Origin: Methanobacteriota archaeon
GTDB taxonomy: Archaea > Thermoplasmatota > Thermoplasmata > UBA10834
Assembly (NCBI GenBank): GCA_011391345.1
Contig: JAABQR010000150.1
Location: 1-6,744, forward strand
Reading direction: 5' to 3'
Length of the DNA stretch: 6,744 bases
Part shown: one piece after another, positions 1 to 6,103 of the stretch
How the letters are laid out: each line of letters opens with the position of its first letter
How positions within the stretch are numbered: position 1 is the stretch's first letter
The notes under the pieces: model-generated
What the model was told of the DNA's origin: nothing
What the model saw: the letters and a program-made list of their open reading frames with translations, nothing else
Databases searched by the model: none
Made by a program: the position numbers and the translations under genes

Positions 1-439
1 GTTTCCAGGGCTGATATACAGGCTCAAAGAGCCGAAGACGGCTACCCTGCTCTTCAGGAGCGGGAAGGCTGTATGCACGGGCGGCAAGAGCCTTGAACAG
101 GTGGAGACAGCCATCAGCAAGGTGGTCAAGAAGATCGAAGCTGCGGGCATTGTGATCAAGACCACCCCCAAGATAGAGGTGCAGAACATCGTCGCATCAA
201 GCGACCTTGGGGCGAAGATCAACCTCAACTCGATTGCCATCAGCCTTGGTCTTGAGAAGGTCGAGTACGAACCTGAGCAGTTCCCCGGACTCGTCTACCG
301 CCTCGACGTGCCGAAGGTGGTCGTACTTCTCTTCGGTAGCGGGAAGTTGGTGTGCACTGGCGCTCGTAAGCCGGAGGACGTTGAGACTGCCGTCGACAAG
401 ATCACTCACGACCTGAGGGCTGCCGGCCTGCTTGCATAG
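1..439 (+). CDS. tbp: TATA-box binding protein (TBP), 5'-truncated by window edge
   Basis: This is the general archaeal transcription initiation factor that binds and bends promoter TATA boxes and recruits TFB and RNA polymerase. The frame is open from base 2, and 145 residues are visible. TBP is two imperfect copies of one fold. The end of copy one (fragment residues 1-48, FPGLIYRL then LLFRSGKAVCTG) matches the whole of copy two (about residues 57-145, FPGLVYRL then LLFGSGKLVCTG). The phenylalanines at fragment positions 1, 18, 94 and 111 sit where TBP inserts Phe side chains into DNA. Archaeal TBPs are usually about 180-190 residues, so roughly 35-45 N-terminal residues lie outside the window. 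The protein ends RAAGLLA, without the acidic tail seen in some archaeal TBPs. Promoter and start cannot be seen. Identification is secure; whether this is the only TBP in the genome is unknown. Confidence 0.97.
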   Translation, partial: FPGLIYRLKEPKTATLLFRSGKAVCTGGKSLEQVETAISKVVKKIEAAGIVIKTTPKIEVQNIVASSDLGAKINLNSIAISLGLEKVEYEPEQFPGLVYRLDVPKVVVLLFGSGKLVCTGARKPEDVETAVDKITHDLRAAGLLA

Positions 440-460
440 GCTGAGAGAGCAGGGTCACGC

Positions 461-478
461 ATGTCCCGGTCGGGACGT
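461..478. repeat. Short inverted repeat / hairpin downstream of tbp
   Basis: ATGTCCCG and CGGGACGT face each other across GT, starting 22 bases after the tbp stop codon. As RNA it would fold into a 7-bp stem (one T-G wobble) with a GGTC tetraloop. No T-run follows, so it is not a classic intrinsic terminator. It may be a 3'-UTR structure of the tbp mRNA or a protein-binding palindrome. The role is inferred; only the symmetry is seen. Confidence 0.45.
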
Positions 479-639
479 CGAAGTGGACTGTTGCGGGGCA
501 TGGAACAGCTGGCTGTGGTCCAGTAGGCTTGACTTTCACGGCATCGACTCAAGGGTTCGGAATAGGTCTGAACGGGTGGGAGTTCTCGGCGGCCAGAGCG
601 CCCACGTTGAGTCTATCCCCCGTAATCGATGTGGCAAGC

Positions 640-647
640 AATATTTC
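640..647 (+). promoter_or_regulatory. Candidate TATA box for the zinc-ribbon gene
   Basis: AATATTTC is the most AT-rich octamer in the GC-rich gap between tbp and the small zinc-ribbon gene. Archaeal TATA boxes are centred about 26 bases before the transcript start, which would put the start near 670 and leave a leader of about 48 bases that contains the hairpin at 675-700 and the ribosome binding site. The match to the archaeal consensus is only fair. The rest of this 278-base gap shows no convincing gene. Confidence 0.35.
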
Positions 648-674
648 ATGTAGTTGAACCTGTTAGATTCCTTC

Positions 675-700
675 GCAGTGAGCTCAGTTCGTGCTCACGC
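675..700 (+). promoter_or_regulatory. 5'-leader stem-loop directly before the ribosome binding site
   Basis: GTGAGC (678-683) pairs with GCTCAC (693-698). Two more pairs, G675-C700 and C676-G699, form if A677 bulges, giving an 8-bp stem with a 9-base loop. It ends three bases before the AGGAG at 704-708, which itself lies 9 bases before the ATG at 718. A nested 8-bp palindrome TGAGCTCA (679-686) offers a competing fold or a DNA-level site. A stem next to the ribosome binding site could tune translation or mRNA stability; that role is inferred. Confidence 0.45.
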
Positions 701-717
701 AAAAGGAGAAATAAGCA

Positions 718-903
718 ATGAGTTACGGCACACATGGAAGCGGCAGCCGTAGATATGATTCAGGCCCCAGGGAGATGCACAAGATCAAGTGCTCCGACTG
801 CGGTGCTGAGTCTGAGGTACCCTTCAAGCCGACAGAGGGGAGAGCCGTCTACTGCCAGACCTGTTTCCAGAAGCACAGGCCCCCACGAAGAGACACGTTC
901 TGA
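718..903 (+). CDS. Small CxxC-x17-CxxC zinc-ribbon protein
   Basis: A 61-residue protein with four cysteines at positions 25, 28, 46 and 49. This is exactly C-x2-C-x17-C-x2-C, the signature of a small zinc-ribbon family common in archaea and also found in bacteria. Four such cysteines are expected to hold one zinc ion. The first 20 residues are rich in Gly, Ser and Arg and probably disordered, and the C-terminus is basic (HRPPRRD). Together these suggest nucleic-acid or ribosome contact, but that is inference, and no function is established for the family to my knowledge. The ATG start is well supported by AGGAG 9 bases upstream and by the short, compact gene. It has its own candidate promoter and leader hairpin, and it lies downstream of tbp in the same direction but 278 bases away, so co-transcription is uncertain. 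Confidence 0.85.
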   Translation: MSYGTHGSGSRRYDSGPREMHKIKCSDCGAESEVPFKPTEGRAVYCQTCFQKHRPPRRDTF

Positions 904-978
904 TCGTCCAGTTCATTTCGATGAATTATTCGTTCAATTCGTATTGATTCGTAAACCCCTTCGTGACAATTTTATTAC
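904..978. repeat. AT-rich convergent gap with spaced ATTCG repeats; possible terminator region
   Basis: After the zinc-ribbon stop codon the base composition turns AT-rich. ATTCG occurs at 928-932, 937-941 and 947-951, with near copies TTTCG (916-920) and CTTCG (959-963), so copies recur every 9-12 bases. ATGAATT (921-927) can pair with AATTCGT (936-942, one wobble). A T-rich stretch AATTTTATTA follows at 968-977. The leftward toroid gene ends at 1077, so the gap lies between convergent genes and probably ends one or both transcripts. Bases 979-1076 show nothing further I can support. Confidence 0.35.
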
Positions 979-1076
979 ATGCCTCCGCTGGCCGAGCTCG
1001 AGTATCGAAGGCTGCTGTAAGCGTCCTCGCACTGGCTACGCCCTTTGAGACCCCGTTCGGCGTCAGGCGAAGTGTT

Positions 1077-2132
1077 CTAGAGTCTCTGCGCGTATCGTTC
1101 GAGGGCATACAGAGCCATCGTCGAGAGCCATTGCCCGGCCTCCGTGTGCGGCCTGTCGGAATCGGTCCAGAACCCGTCGCGGTACCTGGCGTCCATCAGC
1201 CATCTGATGGGCCGCTCCATCCTGGGGTCGTCGGGGCCCTTCCCCGCCTTGGTGAGCACATGCAGCGCGGCGAGTCCGCTGCACTTGTTGTGCGGATACT
1301 TGAGGGCGGTCCAGTTCCGCTCGCTCTCGTAGAAGTTCGAGTGCGGGTTCCTCTGGAAGAACCTCCCCAGCAGGAAATCCGCCCCCCTCTGAACGCATCT
1401 GCTGTATCTCATCTGGAGCTTGTCGTTCAGTCCCCAGAGGACCATCATCGTGGTCCAGTGGCAGCTAGGGACATCCTGAAGGTCCATGGGGTCATGCATC
1501 TTCCTCTCGTCGGTCTGCATGAGCCGGATGAACTCGTCCATCCTCAAGTGTCGGTACTCGGGGAGGTACCTGACATCCTGGACATATGGCATGGTCCAGC
1601 CCCCATCCCTCCTCTGGGTCGCCATCAGCCAATCAGCAAGCCTGTTCAGCTTCGGGTCCTCCTCCATGTAGAACCCTTCGGCGAGGTAGAGCGCGTAGCC
1701 GTTGTAGTGGGGCTGGGGGAGGCCGTTGTTCATGGGCCCTTCGATGTACCCCTCCTTCGTCTGCCAGCTGAAGAGCTTCTCGAGAGAGGTGTTCACCCGG
1801 TCATCGCCAGGGAGCGTGACGAAGTGCAGCAGCCTCAGGAGGTTCTTGAGCATCGTCGCGTGGGTGAGGCACTCGTATGTCCGGGCTTGTGAAGGGTTCC
1901 TGCCCTCCTTCGCCTTGGGGACGGGCCAGGTCCCGTCCGCGTTCATGCCCTCCAGGATCCGAAGCCTCGGAGGATACCTCTCGCACTCGACGAGCGCACG
2001 CTGTATCGCGAGGTCCTCCCGGTCCTTCATCATGACCTGCCTGAGGACCCAGTACCTGATGGACGGGGACGAGCTCTGGATCAGCCTGCTCGCGGATTCG
2101 TCGATGATCCGGTTGATCTCCGTCTTCAACAT
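1077..2132 (-). CDS. Alpha/alpha-toroid protein, prenyltransferase/squalene-cyclase-like
   Basis: 351 residues built from repeated helix pairs with QW-type Gly-aromatic turns. Examples are ADGTWP (65-70), QTKEGY (124-129), QRRDGGW (173-179) and RYRDGFW (316-322), with helical stretches such as YALYLAEGFY (146-155) and LSTMALYALERY (336-347) between them. This pattern is typical of the terpenoid cyclase/prenyltransferase toroid fold. The protein is about half the length of squalene-hopene cyclases and has no DxDD catalytic motif. A zinc site like that of protein prenyltransferases is not evident either, although D220, C224 and H225 lie close together. Enzyme activity is therefore unproven; it may be a binding or non-canonical member. 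The ATG at 2132 precedes the conserved-looking SIRYWVLRQV segment (24-33). It has no strong ribosome binding site. It lies 77 bases downstream of the exporter, same strand, without a clear TATA box, so it is probably co-transcribed with it. Confidence 0.8.
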   Translation of the reverse strand: MLKTEINRIIDESASRLIQSSSPSIRYWVLRQVMMKDREDLAIQRALVECERYPPRLRILEGMNADGTWPVPKAKEGRNPSQARTYECLTHATMLKNLLRLLHFVTLPGDDRVNTSLEKLFSWQTKEGYIEGPMNNGLPQPHYNGYALYLAEGFYMEEDPKLNRLADWLMATQRRDGGWTMPYVQDVRYLPEYRHLRMDEFIRLMQTDERKMHDPMDLQDVPSCHWTTMMVLWGLNDKLQMRYSRCVQRGADFLLGRFFQRNPHSNFYESERNWTALKYPHNKCSGLAALHVLTKAGKGPDDPRMERPIRWLMDARYRDGFWTDSDRPHTEAGQWLSTMALYALERYAQRL

Positions 2133-2209
2133 GCCGTCACAGGCAATGCGTATCCAGGATGAATCTCTTTCGAGTGCCCCCTGGCTGTACTACGCCTGGG
2201 CTGCAGGAC

Positions 2210-5167
2210 TCACTCCGCACCAGGTCCCTCCCCGGCCTCTTCCCTCGTCCTCTGGAGAGGTCCGGGGGCCCACCAGGCCCACTTCCCCAGCACGGTCATC
2301 ATCGCGGGGACGATGTAAGTCCTGACGACCATCGCGTCCAGGAGTATGGCGAATGCGAGTGCGAACCCCATCTCCTTCAGCATCATGGTGCTGGAAATCA
2401 TCATCATGCTGAACGCGGAGCCCATGATGACTGCCAGCGCGGTTATGATGCCTCCGGTCCAGTCGAGGGACTCCACGATCGCGTCCTTGTTGCTCTTCCC
2501 CTTGTGGATCTCCTCTCTTATCCTGGTCAGGATGAACACGTTGTAGTCCATCCCTATCCCCATGAGCATGATGAAGAGGATCAGGGGTATGATCCACAGT
2601 ATGGGTTCGCCTAGAGCGTAGCCGAAGACGCCAACGGTCGCCGCGAACGCCCATGTGATGCTGAGCATTATGGACACTATCGCGAACAGGGACAGGAGGA
2701 CTGCGCCAAGGACGATCAGGAGGACGATGAAGATGCCGATGACGACGATGATCTCCATCGTGTCGAACTGCTTGTTCAGGTCATTCGCTAGGTCGGATAT
2801 GACGGCTGAGGAGCCGCCGACATATATGTCCGCGTTCGAGAGCGCCCCGTCCGATGTCTTCAGGTCGGCGAGTTCGTCCCTGAGCACACCTACCGTGTCG
2901 AGCGACTCGGGCGTCATCGGGCCTTCCACCAGGATGACGGTGAAGAGGACCGTGCAGCCGTCGATGCCGACCAACTCCAGCATCATGGCCTCGTAGCTCG
3001 CCCTCTCCTCCGGCGCCATCGCGCTCAGATTGGTGTAGTCGATGTGGTCCCCCTTCGGGTTGGTGGGCCCCGTGGCCTGTTTCACGTTGTCCGTGGACGC
3101 CAGGACCGCGGTGATGCCATCTATGGATTCGAGTTTGTCCAGGCTGAAATTGCCATCGGAGTAGACTGGCGAGTCGAAGACCACCGCGACCTGCGTGGGC
3201 ATGATGCGGCCAGCGCCGAACGAGTCCGTCATCGCGGCGATGCCGTCGTTGCTCTCGACACCAGACGACATCCCACCGATGAAGTCGAAACTAGTCTCAG
3301 CGTTCAGGAACACATACGTCGTTGGCACCGAGATGAGGGCCACCGCAATGAGGATGGTCTTGGCGTGCCTGATGGATAGGTTGGCGGCCTTGTAGAAGTA
3401 TCCGTGGTGTCCTTGGGACCTCCTCTCCATCACCTTCTCGGCGAACCTGTACCAGCGCGCCCCCCGAGTCGGCCAGAATATCCTGTTCCCGAGAAGCATG
3501 ATGAGTGACGGGACCAGTGTGAGCGCCACCAGCAGGGAGACTGCGATCGCCATGCCCATGACCAGGCCCATGGTCCGTATCATGGAGAAGTCGGCTATCC
3601 CGAGTGCGAAGAACGAGACCATGACAGTGGCGCCGCTCGTCGAGATGCTCTCGCCAGCCCATGTGACCGATGTCCTGACCGCCTCCTCCCGGTTGTGCCC
3701 CTTGATGCGCTCCTCTCGGTACCTGGCGACTATGAATATGGCATAGTCCGTGCCGACGCCCATCAGGATGCTGAAGAGCATCGTGACCACCGAGTAGTGT
3801 ATGTCCGCCACGAGCGAGCCGATGAGGAACACGAGCGCCTGGCTTACGCCGAGCGCCACCATCACACCCCCGAGGGGCAGGAACTGGGCCACGACCGACC
3901 GGAAGAAGATGCCCATGAGCACGATGATCATGATGATGGTGACGGGCTCGATGAGGGCGAGCTCCTCCATCATGGAGTCCTCCATGTCCGCGGTCAGGGC
4001 CGCGTCCCCCGTGACGTACGTCTCGTGGTCTGAGGTGAGGTAGAGTGCCCCGGACTCGGCCACCATCTCCCTGAGGAAGACGACGTTGTTGACTATGGGT
4101 TTCTCGCCGCCTTCGGTATAGCCGGAGTCCTTCGAGAAACTCAGGATGATCAGGGTCGCCGTGCCATCAGGGTTGACCATGCTGGAGAGGTATTCCGGCG
4201 GCAGCTGGACTGGCAGTTCCGAAAGGGTGCTGGAGGCGACTATATGTCGCGAGAAGGCCGCGAGCTCCTCCGGCGTGTACTCCGGCCCGAGGGCGTATAT
4301 GCTCTCTATGAATGCGAGGTCGTCAATCCCAGCGTATGCGGCCACGGTCGAGACAGAGAACTGGTGGATGAGTGTGAGATTGGAGAATGTGGAGAAGTCG
4401 AACGCTGCGAGCACGGCATACATGATGGCCTTCTGGTCGTCTGGGTACTCGAGGGTCCCGATGAACCCGGACGCGGCGGTGCCGACAGCGTCCTCGGCGC
4501 GGGCCTGCGGGTCTGATGTCAAGGCCGAGTCGTCGTAGGTCGAGTTCCAGGCGTCACAGAACTGTCGCAGATACTGGTACGAGAGTTCGACCACGGCCGC
4601 GTCGGCCGACTCGAGCAGGTACGGCATCGATGCTACGGTCGTCTGGTATGCCACATCGTCCCTCTCGGATATGGTGAGGGCCGGGTCGGTGTACATCCAG
4701 CTGTTGAGATATATCGATGGGATTCCATATAATAGGGACGAGGTCATGTTGACCTGGTACTCCGTCTCATATATGGCGGGTCCCAGCTCGGATGCCATGG
4801 CGTAGATCATGCCTTCGTGGGTGGAGTAGACAGACGTGAAGTCCTCAAGGTACGCCAGACCGCCTGTTCCGGTCGCAAGGTCTCCGAGGTCCAGGCAGAA
4901 GTCCCTGACCTCCGTCGAGTACACGTCGGGGCCGGTCAGGACTACCATGAGGGTGCTGTTGGCAAGAGCGACGGGGAACTGCTCGTCGATTATTCCCTGG
5001 GCGATGAGTGATTCCGTGTCGCCCTCGACCATCTCCGATTCCTGGTAGACTAGCACTTCGTTGGCCCTAGTCATCACCGGCGCGATGTACAGCAGAGCGA
5101 CGATCCAGATAATCAGAACCAGTTTGTAGTGACGAACGATGTTGTCGGCGAGCCTCTCGAATATCAT
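2210..5167 (-). CDS. RND-superfamily exporter, MMPL/HAE3-like
   Basis: A 985-residue inner-membrane exporter with the duplicated RND plan. Order: TM1 (about 14-33), a large outside domain (about 37-400), five TM helices (about 406-560), a cytoplasmic linker, TM7 (about 602-622), a second outside domain (about 623-802), and five TM helices (about 803-960). Each half carries the Asp-Tyr pair in TM4/TM10 that relays protons in MMPL proteins: GVGTDYAIF (D474, Y475) and GIGMDYNVF (D874, Y875), both followed by R-x-R/Y-R-E-E-like basic-acidic residues. The C-terminal GKWAWW (961-966) is also typical. Relatives export lipids or hydrophobic compounds using the proton gradient; the substrate here is unknown. 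It is intact. The start ATG lies 116 bases from the divergent TrmB-like regulator, which probably controls it. No strong ribosome binding site is seen; an upstream ATG at 5182 is out of frame. Confidence 0.93.
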   Translation of the reverse strand: MIFERLADNIVRHYKLVLIIWIVALLYIAPVMTRANEVLVYQESEMVEGDTESLIAQGIIDEQFPVALANSTLMVVLTGPDVYSTEVRDFCLDLGDLATGTGGLAYLEDFTSVYSTHEGMIYAMASELGPAIYETEYQVNMTSSLLYGIPSIYLNSWMYTDPALTISERDDVAYQTTVASMPYLLESADAAVVELSYQYLRQFCDAWNSTYDDSALTSDPQARAEDAVGTAASGFIGTLEYPDDQKAIMYAVLAAFDFSTFSNLTLIHQFSVSTVAAYAGIDDLAFIESIYALGPEYTPEELAAFSRHIVASSTLSELPVQLPPEYLSSMVNPDGTATLIILSFSKDSGYTEGGEKPIVNNVVFLREMVAESGALYLTSDHETYVTGDAALTADMEDSMMEELALIEPVTIIMIIVLMGIFFRSVVAQFLPLGGVMVALGVSQALVFLIGSLVADIHYSVVTMLFSILMGVGTDYAIFIVARYREERIKGHNREEAVRTSVTWAGESISTSGATVMVSFFALGIADFSMIRTMGLVMGMAIAVSLLVALTLVPSLIMLLGNRIFWPTRGARWYRFAEKVMERRSQGHHGYFYKAANLSIRHAKTILIAVALISVPTTYVFLNAETSFDFIGGMSSGVESNDGIAAMTDSFGAGRIMPTQVAVVFDSPVYSDGNFSLDKLESIDGITAVLASTDNVKQATGPTNPKGDHIDYTNLSAMAPEERASYEAMMLELVGIDGCTVLFTVILVEGPMTPESLDTVGVLRDELADLKTSDGALSNADIYVGGSSAVISDLANDLNKQFDTMEIIVVIGIFIVLLIVLGAVLLSLFAIVSIMLSITWAFAATVGVFGYALGEPILWIIPLILFIMLMGIGMDYNVFILTRIREEIHKGKSNKDAIVESLDWTGGIITALAVIMGSAFSMMMISSTMMLKEMGFALAFAILLDAMVVRTYIVPAMMTVLGKWAWWAPGPLQRTREEAGEGPGAE

Positions 5168-5191
5168 CTCTGCACGTCCATGTTTGTTGTT

Positions 5192-5216
5192 ACGGCCCTA
5201 CTAACAGAAGTGCCGT
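5192..5216. repeat. Imperfect inverted repeat near the exporter transcript start
   Basis: ACGGC (5192-5196) and GCCGT (5212-5216) face each other across 15 bases. The flanking TT and TAA extend the symmetry imperfectly. The half-sites are 20 bases centre to centre, about two helical turns, and the pair surrounds the position (near 5208) where a transcript driven leftward from the TATA-like element at 5231-5238 would begin. It is a possible second operator, but five-base arms arise easily by chance. Confidence 0.25.
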
Positions 5217-5230
5217 TAAACCACTACTGA

Positions 5231-5238
5231 GATATATC
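5231..5238. promoter_or_regulatory. Palindromic TATA-like element shared by divergent genes
   Basis: GATATATC reads the same on both strands, so TBP could in principle load for either direction. Rightward, a start about 26 bases on falls near 5261, giving the regulator a leader of about 23 bases. Leftward, the start falls near 5208, giving the exporter a leader of about 40 bases. The leftward side has the more purine-rich upstream flank (CGGAACG), which resembles a TFB recognition element. A second candidate for the exporter is the TTTAA-containing stretch at 5216-5221. Promoter function is inferred. Confidence 0.5.
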
Positions 5239-5251
5239 CGTTCCGGCGTTG

Positions 5252-5266
5252 TACGCTGTAAGCGTA
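5252..5266. promoter_or_regulatory. Candidate operator: perfect inverted repeat TACGCT-GTA-AGCGTA
   Basis: Two perfect six-base arms separated by three bases make a 15-base dyad. It sits 13 bases to the right of the palindromic TATA-like element, over the predicted transcript start of the regulator gene. That is the usual place for an archaeal repressor site that blocks polymerase, and TrmB-family proteins bind inverted repeats. Autoregulation by the neighbouring regulator is the natural reading, but binding is not shown by sequence alone. Confidence 0.5.
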
Positions 5267-5283
5267 TCAGCGGGAGTTCGACG

Positions 5284-6063
5284 GTGACCCATCAGAAAGT
5301 CATTGACAGGCTCGTCGCATTGGGCCTGACAACTTATGAGGCCAAAGTATTCTCCGCCCTGACCCGACTGGGTGAGGCAGGCGTGAGCGAGATACATGCC
5401 GTCGCCGAGGTCCCCCGGTCCGCTGTCTACGGCACCCTCGATAAGCTTGAGCGCAGGGGCATCATAGAGACATCCACTGGGAGACCTAAGAAGTTCAGGG
5501 CCCTGCCTCCGAAGGTCGCGGTATCGAAGATCGAGTCAGAGCTTCGGGACGCCGTGAAGGACGCGAAGGACGGATTGGAGGAGCTTGCCAGCACCCCCCA
5601 CAGGGAAGCATCGGACGTCAGGATATGGATCGTCAAGGGAAGGGCGAGGATCAGGGCCAGGCTGGAGGACATGGTGGCTGCGGCCGGGTCGGAGCTTATG
5701 GTCGCTGGAACCCCTGCCAACATGATGGCGTTCGTGGACATATGGAAGATGGCCAAATCCAGGAAGACTAGGGTGATGTTCGCCACCATGGATCCTGACA
5801 AGATCGCAGGTCTCGCGAAGTTCGGCGAGATAGTGCGCCCTAGGTATCATGTGAAGTTGCCAAGCGATGATCAGCCGAAGGTGTTGTTCGTCAGGGTGGA
5901 CCGGAGGATCATCCTGTTCGCCAGCGAGTACAAGGACGAGACTCAGGTCGAGGACATGACAGCGTTCTGGACGGATGATGATTCGATAGTCAGGTTCTTG
6001 AACTACCTGATTGACTCGATGTCCAAACCTGTGAAGACGCCGGGGAAGGCCAGTAGGCGCTAA
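5284..6063 (+). CDS. TrmB-family transcriptional regulator
   Basis: 259 residues. Residues 5-75 form a winged helix of the TrmB type: LGLTTYEAKVFSAL (13-26), a recognition helix in VPRSAVYGTLDKLERRG (43-59), and the wing GRPKKFRALPP (66-76). A charged coiled-coil-like helix (about 79-102) follows. Then comes an effector-type domain (about 111-245) opening with IWIVKGRARI (114-123), which matches the phospholipase-D-like C-terminal half of TrmB proteins. The family binds small molecules, often sugars, and represses or activates neighbouring transport genes; the ligand here cannot be read. The GTG start is chosen because GGGAG at 5272-5276 lies 7 bases upstream. It is divergent from the RND exporter and probably controls it and itself through the shared gap. 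The last 12 residues are basic and probably unstructured. Confidence 0.9.
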   Translation: MTHQKVIDRLVALGLTTYEAKVFSALTRLGEAGVSEIHAVAEVPRSAVYGTLDKLERRGIIETSTGRPKKFRALPPKVAVSKIESELRDAVKDAKDGLEELASTPHREASDVRIWIVKGRARIRARLEDMVAAAGSELMVAGTPANMMAFVDIWKMAKSRKTRVMFATMDPDKIAGLAKFGEIVRPRYHVKLPSDDQPKVLFVRVDRRIILFASEYKDETQVEDMTAFWTDDDSIVRFLNYLIDSMSKPVKTPGKASRR

Positions 6064-6069
6064 CGGGTC

Positions 6070-6103
6070 GGGCCAACACACGCACGGGCGGATGGGGTGG
6101 CCC
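6070..6103. repeat. Inverted repeat filling the convergent gap
   Basis: GGGCCA (6070-6075) and TGGCCC (6098-6103) are perfect complements across 22 bases. They span almost all of the 40-base gap between the regulator stop codon and the stop codon of the leftward dehydrogenase gene. Either transcript could form a 3' hairpin here. There is no T-run, so a classic archaeal terminator is not visible. Confidence 0.3.

Noticed and set aside
432..653. 73-codon rightward open frame overlapping the tbp stop
   Set aside because: TTG start, no ribosome binding site, overlap with tbp, and no domain or coding-like composition. It occupies what looks like an untranslated gap.
1014..1024. 11-base match GCTGTAAGCGT shared with the operator region (5255-5265)
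   Set aside because: A few repeated 11-mers are expected by chance in 6.7 kb, and the copy near 1014 lacks the left arm TACGCT, so it is not a second dyad.
1038..1063. ACGCC/GGCGT inverted repeat downstream of the toroid gene stop
   Set aside because: Only five-base arms across a 16-base loop with no extension and no T-run; expected by chance in GC-rich DNA.
963..1892. Long rightward open frame (309 codons) opposite the toroid gene
   Set aside because: It lies antisense to a gene with clear repeat motifs. It has a low-complexity Val/Pro/Leu/Glu/Arg-rich composition typical of the complement of GC-rich codons, and no recognisable domain.
1726..2325. 199-codon rightward open frame across the toroid start and exporter end
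   Set aside because: It is antisense to two well-supported genes and crosses their boundary. The translation is Ser/Arg/Pro-rich with no family resemblance.
5182..5196. Upstream ATG (leftward from 5184) as an alternative exporter start
   Set aside because: It is out of frame with the exporter and meets a TGA after a few codons, so the ATG at 5167 is kept.
5536..6081. 181-codon leftward open frame opposite the regulator
   Set aside because: It is antisense to a clear TrmB-family protein. The His/Pro/Arg-rich composition is that of a shadow frame.
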